This document shows positions 8,350 to 17,451 of a stretch of DNA of 64,000 bases, one piece after another (within the stretch, counting starts at the first letter, position 1; each line of letters starts with the position of its first letter). A program made the position numbers and the translations under genes. Source of the stretch: an uncultured Alphaproteobacteria bacterium (GTDB lineage Bacteria > Pseudomonadota > Alphaproteobacteria > Micropepsales > Micropepsaceae); NCBI GenBank assembly GCA_902826695.1, contig CADEFU010000002.1, positions 480,267-544,266 on the forward strand. Direction: 5' to 3'. The notes below the pieces were generated by a model. That model was not told where the DNA came from and ran no database searches. It saw only the letters and a list, made by a program, of their open reading frames with translations.

Positions 8350-8622
8350 AGAAAATTCGCAGTGTCCACAGTGTTGCACTGAAGTTATCCACAAGCTTTT
8401 GCGATGAGCGGTCGCGCAGCGTTGCGGTAGACGATTGATCAAACGACAAGGCGGCGCCTTGTGGTGGCGATCAAGATTTGGCGTTGGCGCAGCCCGCCGC
8501 TCAACATTTGGGGGCGTGGGCGAAATCACACGCGACACGAGCAATTATCGTGCGTTCGCCGTTCGCTTGTTGAGGCTTGTGCGTTGCAATCCTATCCTTC
8601 GACAGGAATTGGGAGCTTTCGC
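8350..8622. other. Gene-free 273-bp gap with palindromes and DnaA-box-like sites
   Basis: I see no gene here. The gap holds GTGTCCACA (8362-8370), CAGTG-TTG-CACTG (8369-8381), TTATCCACA (8385-8393), TTGATCAA (about 8435-8442) and AAGGCG-G-CGCCTT (8448-8460). These could be binding sites for DnaA or other regulators. The stretch is neither AT-rich nor flanked by genes typical of an alphaproteobacterial origin, such as hemE. Confidence 0.4.
8385..8393 (+). promoter_or_regulatory. DnaA-box consensus match
   Basis: TTATCCACA is an exact match to the classical DnaA box. A weaker copy, GTGTCCACA, lies 23 bp upstream in the same orientation. A single 9-mer match is expected about once every one or two windows of this size, so functional status is uncertain. 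Confidence 0.3.
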
Positions 8623-9109
8623 GTGGCCATCGAGATCGAGAGAAAATTTCTCGTCGTTAGCGAGCGCTGGCGCGAACATGTCACGGGGAAAGTTGCGCTT
8701 CGCGATGGGCTCATCGCGCGCGACGTCTACAAGAAGGTCCGCGTGCGCAGCTATGGCGATCGTGCCACGCTGACCGTCAAGAGTCGGCAAGTGGGGATGA
8801 CCCGCGATGAGTTCGAGTATGAGATCCCTTGTTGCCGACGCCGCGGCGATGTTCAAGTTGTGCGGCGATAAGATCGTCGAGAAGACGCGCTATTTCGTGC
8901 CGTGGCGCGGCCACACATGGGAGATCGACGTCTATCATGGCGTGCTTGAGGGTGTCGTGACCGCGGAGGTAGAACTCGTCAGCGAGAGCAGCGCGTTCGA
9001 GCTGCCGGCGTGGATCGGCGCGGAAGTCACGAACGACCCGCGTTACAAGAAGATCAATATGCTCAACGAGCGTCTCGCACGGCGGTTGCGGCTGCAGGCG
9101 GTCGGGTAG
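8623..9109 (+). pseudogene. CYTH-domain protein with a frameshift
   Basis: The first part, from a GTG at 8623 with GGGAG about 8 bp upstream, reads 'AIEIERKFLV', the ExExK signature of CYTH/triphosphate-tunnel proteins. It continues through 'VRVRSYGDRATLTVKS' to 'EFEYEIP'. The rest of the domain ('VADAAAMFKLC', 'EKTRYFV', 'EIDVYHG', 'VTAEVEL', 'DPRYKK') lies in another frame from about 8830 to a stop at 9109. One extra base, or two missing, near 'gagatccctt' (about 8821-8830) joins them into a full-length protein of about 161 residues. CYTH proteins hydrolyse inorganic tri- or polyphosphate. Either the gene is recently broken or the assembly has an indel. Confidence 0.75.
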
Positions 9110-9201
9110 CGCTGCTCGACGTAAACAACGCCGTCGAAGACCTGGTGTTCAAATCCGAAAGGTGTCTTGTATCAAATGGTTACACCAATTTGTTCAGATA
9201 T

Positions 9202-11268
9202 TCAGCGGCCTTCTTGGCGCCAGCCGAGCATGAGGCTGCCAATGATCAGGACAAACGCGATTGCCGGGTGGAACAGCGGTGTCTGGCGGGTGGAGCGGAC
9301 CGCATAGGCTTCGTTGGCGCGCAGCCCGATCCAGCCGTCGTCGGCGGCGGCGCGGCCGGGGCGCGTGCGGCGGATGTCCGGGATGCCGTCCCGCTTGATC
9401 CAGGCGATGCCACCTTTCGCGGCGTCGATGACGGGTTTCAGCACCTTGTCGGTCGCGCGTACATCCGCGAGTTCGCGCGGGTTCAGCGGGCCTGCGGCGG
9501 CGACCGCATTTAGGTTGCCGTCGCGTAGACGGTAGAGGCCCATCTCGGGCGCTTTGATCGTGCCGGAGAAAGCGCCGTCTTCGGTCGGTGTCAGCGTCAC
9601 TTTCTCGACGCGGCCGGTCGGGTGCGTGACTTCGATCGCGGCGGCGCGCTCGGCCATCGTGCGACGGGTGATGATTAGGCGATCGCCCTTGATCGTGCCG
9701 TTCAGGCGCTCTTCTTCAAGCTCAGGCTCTTTCATGAGCCAATGGGCCAAGCGGCGCAAGAGTTCGGCTTGCGGGCCGCCGCCTTCGAAGCCGCGAGTCC
9801 AGAGCCAAGCGTGGTCGGAGAGGAGCAGCGCGACGCGGCCTTGCTGCACGCGGTTGAGTACGAGCAGCGGTTGTTGCTCGGCACCGCTCATCAGCGTTTG
9901 TCCGCTCAGCACTTGCGCTTGGACGAGGCGAAACCAGCGGCCCCACGTGGGTTCTTTGGTTGCGGTGTTCGCGCCGGGCAGACCTGCGGTGACAGGGTGA
10001 CGTTCGCCGGCGCTCGTCAGGCGTGGCTTGTAGCCCTGCTCGTAGACGCGCTCGGCGGGCTCGGCCGGAATGACCGAGTTCAGCGGGGAGCGGTAGAGGC
10101 TCAAGGGAGACGAGAATTCGGGGCCCGAAGTGATGAGAAGCGCGCCGCCGCTTTCGACATAGCGGGCGACGTTTTCGTAGTAAGCGAGCGGCAGCACGCC
10201 GCGGCGTTGGTAGCGATCGAAGATGATGAGGTTGAAGTCGTTCAGCTTCTCGTCGAACAGTTCGCGCGTCGGAAACGCAATCAGCGAGAGTTCGTCCACC
10301 GGCGTGCCGTCCTGCTTTTCAGGCGGGCGGAGAATGGTGAAGTGGACGAGCGAGACCGATGGGTCGGCCTTCAGCAGATTGCGCAGCGTGCGTTCGCCGG
10401 CGTGCGGCTCGCCCGAGACAAGCAAGACGCGGAGCTGGTCGCGGATGCCGGTCGTCACCACGGCGGCGCGGTTGTTCAGGAGCGTGAGTTCCTTCGGGCC
10501 GGGGCTTGCTTGGATCTCGATCACGTTCTCACCGCCATGCGGCAGCGTCAGCTCGAGCGCTTTCGGCTCGCCAGTCTTGGCGGTTTCGTTCAGGACGATC
10601 TTGCCGTCTATGCGGATTTCGAGATCGGCGACCGCCTGGCCTTGTGCGCCGAAGTCGTCCACACGCACGGTGAACGTCAGCGGCTCGCCGACGATGCCGT
10701 AGCGCGGTGCCTGCTCGATCGTAAGTTTGCGGTCGCGTTCGTTCGGCTCGCCGGTCAGTAGCGCATGGATGGGGTAGGAAAGTTTCGCGGCGGAGCCTGA
10801 GGGCACATCGTGGACTTGGCCGTCGGTGACGAGGATCGCACCCGCGACGCGATCCGGTGGGACGTCAGCGAAGGCTTCGGCGACTGGGCCGAACAGCGAG
10901 GTGCCGCCGTCTTGGACGGAGCGATCTTCAGTGACGGAGATGACGCGCACATCGAGATCTTTGTGCAACGCAAGTTTGGCGCGAAGTTTTGCGACGGTAT
11001 CGTCCACGGTCTTCGAGCGATCGCCGATCGCTTGGCTTTGCGTTTGGTCGGCAACGATGACGGCGACGTCGGGAAGGCTTTTGCGTTCTTCCTCGACGAT
11101 CGCGGGGTTGGCGAGCACGAGGAGGGCGGCTGCCATTGCGCCGGCGCGCCACCACGCGCCGGGGGCGCGCAGCAGAAGGCTCGCGCCGACGAGGGCGACG
11201 CACGCGACAGTCAGGATCAGAATCCAGACGACGGGCAAATGTGGAACGAAGACGATGTCGAGGGCCAT
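9202..11268 (-). CDS. Membrane protein with vWA and GATase1-like domains (MoxR operon)
   Basis: A 688-residue protein with two N-terminal transmembrane helices (about 13-33 and 40-55). A von Willebrand A-type region retains MIDAS elements: 'DQTQS' (74-78, D-x-T-x-S) and 'LVTDG' (146-150). A beta-rich region near 180-275 resembles an Ig-like or CARDB domain. A Rossmann-like segment (about 285-420, 'LRVLLVSGEPH', 'FNLIIFDRYQ', 'SGGALLITSGPE') is related to class I glutamine amidotransferases without an obvious catalytic Cys. One C-terminal helix ends the protein. It is the last gene of the MoxR-DUF58-DUF4159 operon, its ATG directly following the previous stop. It likely acts in an envelope complex; the function is unknown. 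Confidence 0.75.
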   Translation of the reverse strand: MALDIVFVPHLPVVWILILTVACVALVGASLLLRAPGAWWRAGAMAAALLVLANPAIVEEERKSLPDVAVIVADQTQSQAIGDRSKTVDDTVAKLRAKLALHKDLDVRVISVTEDRSVQDGGTSLFGPVAEAFADVPPDRVAGAILVTDGQVHDVPSGSAAKLSYPIHALLTGEPNERDRKLTIEQAPRYGIVGEPLTFTVRVDDFGAQGQAVADLEIRIDGKIVLNETAKTGEPKALELTLPHGGENVIEIQASPGPKELTLLNNRAAVVTTGIRDQLRVLLVSGEPHAGERTLRNLLKADPSVSLVHFTILRPPEKQDGTPVDELSLIAFPTRELFDEKLNDFNLIIFDRYQRRGVLPLAYYENVARYVESGGALLITSGPEFSSPLSLYRSPLNSVIPAEPAERVYEQGYKPRLTSAGERHPVTAGLPGANTATKEPTWGRWFRLVQAQVLSGQTLMSGAEQQPLLVLNRVQQGRVALLLSDHAWLWTRGFEGGGPQAELLRRLAHWLMKEPELEEERLNGTIKGDRLIITRRTMAERAAAIEVTHPTGRVEKVTLTPTEDGAFSGTIKAPEMGLYRLRDGNLNAVAAAGPLNPRELADVRATDKVLKPVIDAAKGGIAWIKRDGIPDIRRTRPGRAAADDGWIGLRANEAYAVRSTRQTPLFHPAIAFVLIIGSLMLGWRQEGR

Positions 11269-14031
11269 CTATTGACCCAGCCGCTCAAGGATCGCGGGCA
11301 CGTGGACCTGGTCGGTCTTGTAGTTGCCGGTCAGCGTGTACATGACGAGGTTCACGCCGAAGCGCAGTGCCATTTCGCGCTGACGCTCGCCGCCGGGCAC
11401 GACGGCGGCGATACGGCGGCCGTTGTCGTCTTCGGCCCAGGCCGCGGCCCAGTCGGCGCCGCCGACAATGATCGGCGATACGCCGTCGGAGGCGGTGGTG
11501 GATGGCGCGCCGTCGCCAGCGGCTTGACGGGCTTCGACCCAGACGCGGCCGGAAGCCCAGCGGCCGGGAAACTCGCGCAGCAGATAGAATGCGCGGGTCA
11601 GCACGTGGTCTTGGCCGATCGGCTGCAGGGGCGGGATATCGAGGCCCGCGAGCAGGCGGCGCAAGGTGAGCGAACCGCTGCCGGCGTTTCCGGTCGCGCC
11701 GGGAAGGGCGGTGTCCTGATCGCGTGTGTCGAACAAGATCGTGCCACCGTTGCGCATGAAGGCATCGACCTTTGCCAGGGCGTCGGCGGAGAGTTGAGAC
11801 TGCGACACCGAAACCGGCCAGTAGATCATCGGGAAGAACGCGAGTTCGTCTTGCTCGATGTCGATGGCGATCGGCTCCCCCGGCTCGGCGGCTGTCCGCT
11901 CTTTCAGGATGCGCGTCAGGCCCTTTAGGCCGGCGCGGCTCATGGCATCGACCTCCGCGTCACCAGTCAGCACAAACGCGAGGCGATAGGTGTTCGAGGC
12001 TTTGAGGTTGAAGTTTTCGTCCGCTTTCACGGGCGGGATCAAGGTTGCGGCGAAAGCGATTGCGATTACCACGGCGGCGGCTTGACGCGCCGGCAGGCGC
12101 GGTGGCGCCACGAGGCCACGCAGGACCAATCCTGCGACCAGGTCGAACAGGGCCAGGGCAATCGCGATCGCCATCAGGACGTATTTAAGCTCAACCGCCT
12201 GGCGAAGGCCAAATGTCGTGGTTTCGACTCCCGCTGGAAGGGCGGGGAGGGCCTTCAAGGCCGCGTCGTGCTTGAATAAATTGAAGGCACGGCGGACGCC
12301 GCCCTCGCCGTAGAAGCCAGGCGGGTGGCGGGGGTTGGCGACGGTTTTTTCGAAGTCAGGGCCGCGCAGGGGGAGGGCTGCGGCCGCGGGTTGGCCAAGG
12401 CGGCCGAAGCCATCGAGCGTTTCGGTCGGAGCTAGCGGGCCACCGGCGGCGGTCAGGCTCGGGTCGTCGGCTGCGACGCCGGTCGAGAGCGCAATCGTGC
12501 GGCGGAGCATTTCGACGAAGAGGCCGGAGATCGGCAGCGACGACCACGCGGTGTTCGCGGTGACGTGGAAGAGAATGATCCAACCTTTGTCTTGGCGTCT
12601 TGCCGTGACGAGCGGGGTGCCGTCGCTGAGTTGAGCCCAGCTGCGGATGTCGGTGCCGATCGAGGGTTCGGTCAGGACTTGGCGTTTGATCGTGACGTCG
12701 GGCGGGATCGGCAAACCAAAGAAGGGGCTGTCTTCGGTCCATGGGCTCAGCGTTTGCGGTTCGCTCCACGACAATGCGCCGTCGAGAAGGCGGCCGCCGG
12801 TGCGCAGTTTGCCTGGGAGCAGGTCGTCGCTTTGGGCCGCGAGCTTGGGGCCGGAGAAGCGGATCAGGACGCCGCCTTTCGAGACCCACTCGCTAACGGC
12901 AGTCTTATCGGCGCCGACGACTTGGCCGACGTCGGCAAGCATTAGGACCGAGAGTCCGGACTTCACAAGGTCGCGGACTTTACCGTGGTGGATTTCGGCA
13001 TAGGGGCCGAGCGCACGGTCGAGGTAGAAGAGGTCTGCGAGCAGCGGTTGGGCGGCGTCCACCGTTTGGCCGGAGACGAGGCCGACAGGGCGGCGCCGCC
13101 AACGCTCGTCGATGAGCGCGACGCTGCCAGCCGAGCCGCGGTCGGCAATCTCGACGCGGGCAAGATCGTTGCGGAGCTCGGTGGCGAGGTCGAGTTTGAC
13201 GTTGGTGCTCTTCTCGCCGGCTTTGAGCGTGAACTCTTGGGCCGCGAGGAAACGGCCTTGTGCGCCGGTTGCGCGGACGGTGCCTTTGATGTCGCCTTCG
13301 CCCGTGCCGCGGACGACACGGAAGACGAGCGCGCTGCCGTCTCCGATGGGCGGCGTGAGCGCGATGGCTGCGTTCAGGGAGTCGTCGGACATCACGCGAA
13401 GCGCACCGATGGCGGCTAGGCCGCGTGCGAACTCGCGGGCGTTGCCGTCTTCGAGGCCATCGGTCAACCAAACGATATCGGGCGAGTCGGTGAGGTTCAG
13501 TTTCTGGAGCGCTGTAAGCGCTCTTGCGCGATCGACGCCGAAGGGTTGCGGTGCGACGGCTTTGACGGCGCCCTGCGCTTCGGCGCCGGACAGGAGCTTT
13601 AGCACTGTCGGCGCGTCGCTGAGGCCGGTTGGAAGCACGACGAGCGGGCGGCCGTCACGCTCGGCTTCGGCAGCAAGAGTTTGCATCGCACCGACGCGAT
13701 CGTCCCAGCGGGCGGCGGCGCCCCAGCCGTTGTCGATGGCGATCACCACAGGGCTTTTCTTCAGACCCGCGGATTGCGGGTTCAGGTACGGGTCGGCGAG
13801 GGCGAGGATGACGAGAGCGGCGATGGCGGTGCGAAGCAAGAGGAGCCACAGCGGTGTGCGCGCTGGCGTTTCTTCTTTCTGTTGCAGGCCGAGCAGCAGG
13901 CGAACTGCCGGGAACAGCACGCGCTTCGGTGCGGGCGGCGTTACGCGCAAGAGCCACCAGATCACGGGGAGCGCGATCAGCCCGAACAGGATCCAGGGTA
14001 CGCCGAACGCGAGCGGGCCGATGGTCGTCAT
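11269..14031 (-). CDS. BatA-type N-terminus plus DUF4159 membrane protein
   Basis: A 920-residue membrane protein. Residues 1-85 form the aerotolerance-regulator/BatA N-terminus: a helix, 'ALPVIWWLLRVTPP', 'FPAVRLL', then a second helix with 'LLLLRTAIAALVILALADP'. A vWA-like region follows, but the MIDAS position reads 'DNGWG' (100-104), so metal binding is probably lost; 'WLTDGLEDG' remains. Two more helices at about 625-665 precede a C-terminal DUF4159 domain (about 685-920) ending in 'GVNLVMYTLTGNYKTDQVHVP'. It lies 4 bp after the DUF58 gene. The architecture is known from alphaproteobacterial MoxR operons, but its biochemical role is not. Confidence 0.88.
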   Translation of the reverse strand: MTTIGPLAFGVPWILFGLIALPVIWWLLRVTPPAPKRVLFPAVRLLLGLQQKEETPARTPLWLLLLRTAIAALVILALADPYLNPQSAGLKKSPVVIAIDNGWGAAARWDDRVGAMQTLAAEAERDGRPLVVLPTGLSDAPTVLKLLSGAEAQGAVKAVAPQPFGVDRARALTALQKLNLTDSPDIVWLTDGLEDGNAREFARGLAAIGALRVMSDDSLNAAIALTPPIGDGSALVFRVVRGTGEGDIKGTVRATGAQGRFLAAQEFTLKAGEKSTNVKLDLATELRNDLARVEIADRGSAGSVALIDERWRRRPVGLVSGQTVDAAQPLLADLFYLDRALGPYAEIHHGKVRDLVKSGLSVLMLADVGQVVGADKTAVSEWVSKGGVLIRFSGPKLAAQSDDLLPGKLRTGGRLLDGALSWSEPQTLSPWTEDSPFFGLPIPPDVTIKRQVLTEPSIGTDIRSWAQLSDGTPLVTARRQDKGWIILFHVTANTAWSSLPISGLFVEMLRRTIALSTGVAADDPSLTAAGGPLAPTETLDGFGRLGQPAAAALPLRGPDFEKTVANPRHPPGFYGEGGVRRAFNLFKHDAALKALPALPAGVETTTFGLRQAVELKYVLMAIAIALALFDLVAGLVLRGLVAPPRLPARQAAAVVIAIAFAATLIPPVKADENFNLKASNTYRLAFVLTGDAEVDAMSRAGLKGLTRILKERTAAEPGEPIAIDIEQDELAFFPMIYWPVSVSQSQLSADALAKVDAFMRNGGTILFDTRDQDTALPGATGNAGSGSLTLRRLLAGLDIPPLQPIGQDHVLTRAFYLLREFPGRWASGRVWVEARQAAGDGAPSTTASDGVSPIIVGGADWAAAWAEDDNGRRIAAVVPGGERQREMALRFGVNLVMYTLTGNYKTDQVHVPAILERLGQ

Positions 14032-14035
14032 GACC

Positions 14036-14977
14036 TCACCTCATCTCGAACGGACGGTGGGCCGACAGTGCTGCGTATGCGGCGAGCAGCGCGCCCTGCG
14101 CGGGGCGATCGGTGCGGTGGGTCGCGAACGTCCAGTCTTGGCGGCGGCAGGCTTGCGCCACCTCGTTGCGGAGGGCTGCGAGGCGGGTGCGATACTCATC
14201 GCGCAAGTTTTCTGCGCGCCGGGCGAGCATGCGCGTCTTCGATTCGACGTCTTCGAACTCGGTTCGGCCGTCGAACGGCAGATCTTCCTCCGCAGGGTCC
14301 AGGACCTGGATCAAGTGTCCGCGCACGCCGAGCGCACCGTAGTGGCGGAGCACATTTTGGACGCCGTCGATGGGCGAGAGCCAGTCGCTGATCAGGATGA
14401 TCTGCGAGAAGCGCGGGAGCGGGATCTGCGGTGGCAGGCTTTGCTTCGATGTCATCTGCGACGTCATTCGCAGCGCGAAGCGGTTGAAGCCGGGTCTGCC
14501 ACTTGCCGGGGGTTTCGCGCTGTCGAGGGCGCCGATGCGTTCGCCGCCGCGCATTAGGAGAGATGCGAACGCGAGTGAGAGTACGGTCGCGCGCTCGACC
14601 TTCGTGCACTTTGCGACGTGGGATTTGTAGTGCATCGAAGGTGAAGCATCGCGCCAGATCCACACGCTTGCAGCTGCGGCCCATTCCCGTTCGCGGACGA
14701 ACAGGTGTTGCGACTTCGCGGATTGGCGCCAATCAACGGCGGTGGACGGATCTTCTTGGCGGTAGCGGCGGAACTGCCAGAACGCTTCGCCCTGGCCAAC
14801 GCGCTTGCGGCCGTGTTCGCCGCTCGCCACCGTTGCCGCAACTCGCTCGGCTTGGATCATGAGCGGCGGCAGGCGTGCGCCCAAGTGCTCCGCTTGTTCG
14901 CGGGCGCTTTGTTCGCGCTTGGATGTTTGGGTCCAACCGCTGAAGAGTGTGGACTTTACACTCGCCATACTACTCAC
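14036..14977 (-). CDS. DUF58 domain protein
   Basis: A 313-residue soluble protein with the DUF58 core. The region 'GEAFWQFRRYRQEDPSTAVDWRQSA' (about residues 62-86) matches the family signature (F-x-x-x-R-x-Y-x-x-x-D-x-x-x-x-I-D-W-R), and a vWA-like part follows with 'WRDASPSM'. DUF58 proteins are regular partners of MoxR ATPases. A GTG at 14977 and an ATG at 14968 are both usable starts; a GAGG lies close to the first. It is the second gene of the operon, 20 bp after moxR and 4 bp before the DUF4159 gene. Confidence 0.9.
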   Translation of the reverse strand: MSSMASVKSTLFSGWTQTSKREQSAREQAEHLGARLPPLMIQAERVAATVASGEHGRKRVGQGEAFWQFRRYRQEDPSTAVDWRQSAKSQHLFVREREWAAAASVWIWRDASPSMHYKSHVAKCTKVERATVLSLAFASLLMRGGERIGALDSAKPPASGRPGFNRFALRMTSQMTSKQSLPPQIPLPRFSQIILISDWLSPIDGVQNVLRHYGALGVRGHLIQVLDPAEEDLPFDGRTEFEDVESKTRMLARRAENLRDEYRTRLAALRNEVAQACRRQDWTFATHRTDRPAQGALLAAYAALSAHRPFEMR

Positions 14978-14997
14978 GAACCTCGTCGGTGACGCGC

Positions 14998-16011
14998 TTA
15001 CTGGTACGGTGTCGTCAACCGGTTGATGACATCACTCATCGTCACGCCATCGGCGCGGGCCGCGAAGTTGAGCGCCATTCTGTGGCGCAAAATTGGCGGC
15101 GCGAGCGCCACGACATCGTCAACCGACGGCGCGTAGCGTCCTTCGATCAATGCGCGCGCGCGCACGGCGAGCGAGAATGCTTGGCTCGCACGAGGGGATG
15201 GGCCCCAGGCAACGTGGTCTTTGATGCTTTGCGCGCCGCCTTCTTCGGGGCGCGCAGAGCGTACGAGCGCAAGGATCGCGTCGAGCACCTTTTCGCCAAC
15301 GGGAATTGCGCGGACGAGGCGTTGGAAGAACATGATGTCTTGCGCGCGGATGACTTCTTTCGGCTGCTCTTCGCTGACGCCGGTTGTGGCGAGCAGGACA
15401 CGTTTCTCGGAGTCGAGATCGGGGTAGCCGACATCGATCTGCATCAGGAAGCGGTCGAGCTGTGCTTCGGGGAGCGGGTAGGTGCCTTCTTGCTCGAGCG
15501 GGTTTTGGGTCGCAAGAACGTGAAAGGGATGTGGCAGGTCGTAACGCATGCCGGCGACGGTGACGTGGTGCTCCTGCATGGCCTGCAGCAGGGCCGATTG
15601 CGTGCGCGGGCTGGCGCGGTTGATTTCGTCGGCCATCAGGAGCTGAGCGAATACTGGGCCCTTGATGAATCGGAACGAACGGCGGCCGGTTTCAGCTTCC
15701 TCCAACACCTCGGAGCCCACGATGTCGCCGGGCATCAGGTCGGGGGTAAACTGGATGCGCTTGGTGGCAAGGCCAAGCACGATGCCGAGCGACTCGACGA
15801 GACGTGTCTTGGCCAGGCCGGGGACGCCGACGAGGAGGCCGTGGCCACCTGCAAGAATCGTGATCAACACCTGATCAACGACCGCGCGCTGGCCGAAAAT
15901 AACGCGGCCAACGGCTTCGCGAACGGCAGCAATGCGGGCGACGGCGTGCTCGACTTCGCGGACGATGGAGTCGGAGGTTTCTAGGGCTTGGTTGCTCAAC
16001 GCTCTGGCCAC
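14998..16011 (-). CDS. MoxR family AAA+ ATPase
   Basis: A 337-residue MoxR-type AAA+ ATPase. Walker A is GVPGLAKT (62-69); Walker B lies in 'LLMADEIN' (124-131), followed by 'RASPRTQSALLQAMQE'. A sensor-1 region 'VLATQNPLEQEGTYPLPEAQLDRF' is also complete. MoxR ATPases are thought to act as chaperones that insert metals or assemble complexes with vWA-domain partners, which here are the next three genes. It begins at a GTG and heads the four-gene minus-strand operon. The actual client is unknown. Confidence 0.93.
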   Translation of the reverse strand: MARALSNQALETSDSIVREVEHAVARIAAVREAVGRVIFGQRAVVDQVLITILAGGHGLLVGVPGLAKTRLVESLGIVLGLATKRIQFTPDLMPGDIVGSEVLEEAETGRRSFRFIKGPVFAQLLMADEINRASPRTQSALLQAMQEHHVTVAGMRYDLPHPFHVLATQNPLEQEGTYPLPEAQLDRFLMQIDVGYPDLDSEKRVLLATTGVSEEQPKEVIRAQDIMFFQRLVRAIPVGEKVLDAILALVRSARPEEGGAQSIKDHVAWGPSPRASQAFSLAVRARALIEGRYAPSVDDVVALAPPILRHRMALNFAARADGVTMSDVINRLTTPYQ

Positions 16012-16181
16012 TCGATTGGACGGTTTACGATAACGCAGGGCTGCGCGGCTTTTCTAAGGCACAACCCGCTTAGAGTTATAGCTAAACCTGGGCCATGGAC
16101 AGAATGGCTTCAGGTCCTATGCTCAACACAAGTTGAAGCGCCGGATTAACTGGCGGAAAGGTCTCGCGGGCGCACGTTAAC

Positions 16182-16787
16182 ATGTCCAATTCGGCACAAG
16201 ACCCGATGCATTGGGGTGCGCCAGCGCCGGACCTCTTGCGTGGGCTGGCGGAAGTCCAAGCGGACGCTGCTCACACGCGCAAGTTGCCACCCATCGATCA
16301 GTGGAATCCACCCGACTGCGGCGATATCGATATGCGCATTGCCGTGGACGGGACGTGGTTCTATCTCGGCACGCCTATCGGGCGGCCGGCTTTGGTGCGG
16401 TTGTTCTCCACGATCCTGCGGCGTGAAGCCGATGGGCGGTACGTGCTTGTTACGCCGGTCGAGAAGGTGGGGCTAAAGGTCGAGGATGCGCCGTTCATCG
16501 CGGTGCGCGTCGATGCGGAGGGCGAGGGGCGCGACCGGAGGCTCAAGTTCTTGACCAATGTCGGCGATGAGGTGGTGGCAGGGGCTGGAAATCCCTTGCG
16601 GGTCGCCTTTCGTGGCGAGGAGCCTAGACCTTATGTGCATGTGCGTGGGCAACTGGAGGCACGGATTTCGCGCGCGGTGTTCTATGAACTTGTCGCGATG
16701 GCAGAGGAGCGGGCGACGCGTGGCGGGCGTGAGTTGGGCGTTTGGAGCGAGGGGGTATGGTTCTCACTGGGGTCGCCGGATGCGTGA
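16182..16787 (+). CDS. DUF1285 family protein
   Basis: A 201-residue cytoplasmic protein with the DUF1285 pattern. An early 'PPIDQWNPPDCGDIDMRI' segment is followed by 'DGTWFYLGTPIGRPALVRLFSTILRRE', then 'YVLVTPVEKVGLKVEDAPF'. The family is widespread in proteobacteria and has a beta-rich fold, but no proven role. It is followed after 20 bp by the Nudix gene and then the CCA-adding enzyme gene, an order common in alphaproteobacteria that suggests one transcript. In front lies a 170-bp region with no other gene. Confidence 0.9.
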   Translation: MSNSAQDPMHWGAPAPDLLRGLAEVQADAAHTRKLPPIDQWNPPDCGDIDMRIAVDGTWFYLGTPIGRPALVRLFSTILRREADGRYVLVTPVEKVGLKVEDAPFIAVRVDAEGEGRDRRLKFLTNVGDEVVAGAGNPLRVAFRGEEPRPYVHVRGQLEARISRAVFYELVAMAEERATRGGRELGVWSEGVWFSLGSPDA

Positions 16788-16807
16788 CGCCTTAGGAGAT
16801 CGCACTA

Positions 16808-17446
16808 TTGCGGGGTGGCGGCGTGGGCTTGAGTGACGACGAACTCAGGCGGCGTTTGGAGGAGCGGTTATCCTTCGGGTCGCACCCGGTGCCGAAGCGG
16901 GGGGATTTTGATCTCAATCCCCGGATGCGCGAGGAGCAAGCGCCCTCGCCGGTCTTGAGACCGGCAGCCGTGTTGATTCCCATTGTCGAGCGCGCCCAGG
17001 GATTGAGCGTTCTGTTCACGCGGCGCGCCGATCATTTGGCGCGGCATGCAGGGCAGGTGAGCTTTCCCGGCGGACGTATCGGCGATGAGGACGACGACGC
17101 CGTCGCTGCGGCGCTCAGGGAGACGGAAGAAGAAGTCGGCTTGCCGCGTTCGTTCGTGGACGTGCGGGGTGAACTCGACCGTTATGAGACGGGGACGGGG
17201 TTTGCGATTCAACCGTTTGTCGGACTGGTGCGTGAAGGGTTCGAGCTTCGAATCGACGCTGCTGAAGTGGCCGAGGCCTTCGAGGTGCCGTTCACGTTCC
17301 TGATGGATCCCGGCAATCACACGCAACAGTCCGCTGTGTGGCAGGGTCGCGAGCGGCGGTACTATGCGATGCAGTACGAGCGTCACTACATTTGGGGCGC
17401 GACGGCGGGGATACTGGTCAATCTTTACGAGCGGCTGTACGGCTGA
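16808..17446 (+). CDS. Nudix hydrolase, CoA pyrophosphatase type
   Basis: A 212-residue Nudix hydrolase. The Nudix box reads from 'SFPGGRIGDEDDD' to 'ALRETEEEVGL' (about residues 85-112), with the REXXEE metal-binding core intact. The preceding 'LSVLFTRRADHLARHAGQVSFPGG' is the UPF0035/NudL-type signature found in coenzyme A pyrophosphatases, which cleave CoA to 3',5'-ADP and phosphopantetheine. A TTG at 16808 has an AGGAG nine bases upstream; a GTG at 16823 is an alternative. It sits between the DUF1285 and CCA genes. Confidence 0.88.
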   Translation: MRGGGVGLSDDELRRRLEERLSFGSHPVPKRGDFDLNPRMREEQAPSPVLRPAAVLIPIVERAQGLSVLFTRRADHLARHAGQVSFPGGRIGDEDDDAVAAALRETEEEVGLPRSFVDVRGELDRYETGTGFAIQPFVGLVREGFELRIDAAEVAEAFEVPFTFLMDPGNHTQQSAVWQGRERRYYAMQYERHYIWGATAGILVNLYERLYG

Positions 17447-17451
17447 ACGCT

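Noticed and set aside
8350..8622. Possible replication origin
   Set aside because: One exact DnaA box, no AT-rich unwinding region and no origin-linked genes; kept only as a low-interest finding.
9140..9160. T-loop-like GTTCAAATCC suggesting a tRNA
   Set aside because: No acceptor or anticodon stem can be drawn around it.
9173..9192. Inverted repeat CAAATGG-TTACA-CCAATTTG between convergent genes
   Set aside because: Arms have an extra base and no T-run follows; not convincing as terminator or operator.
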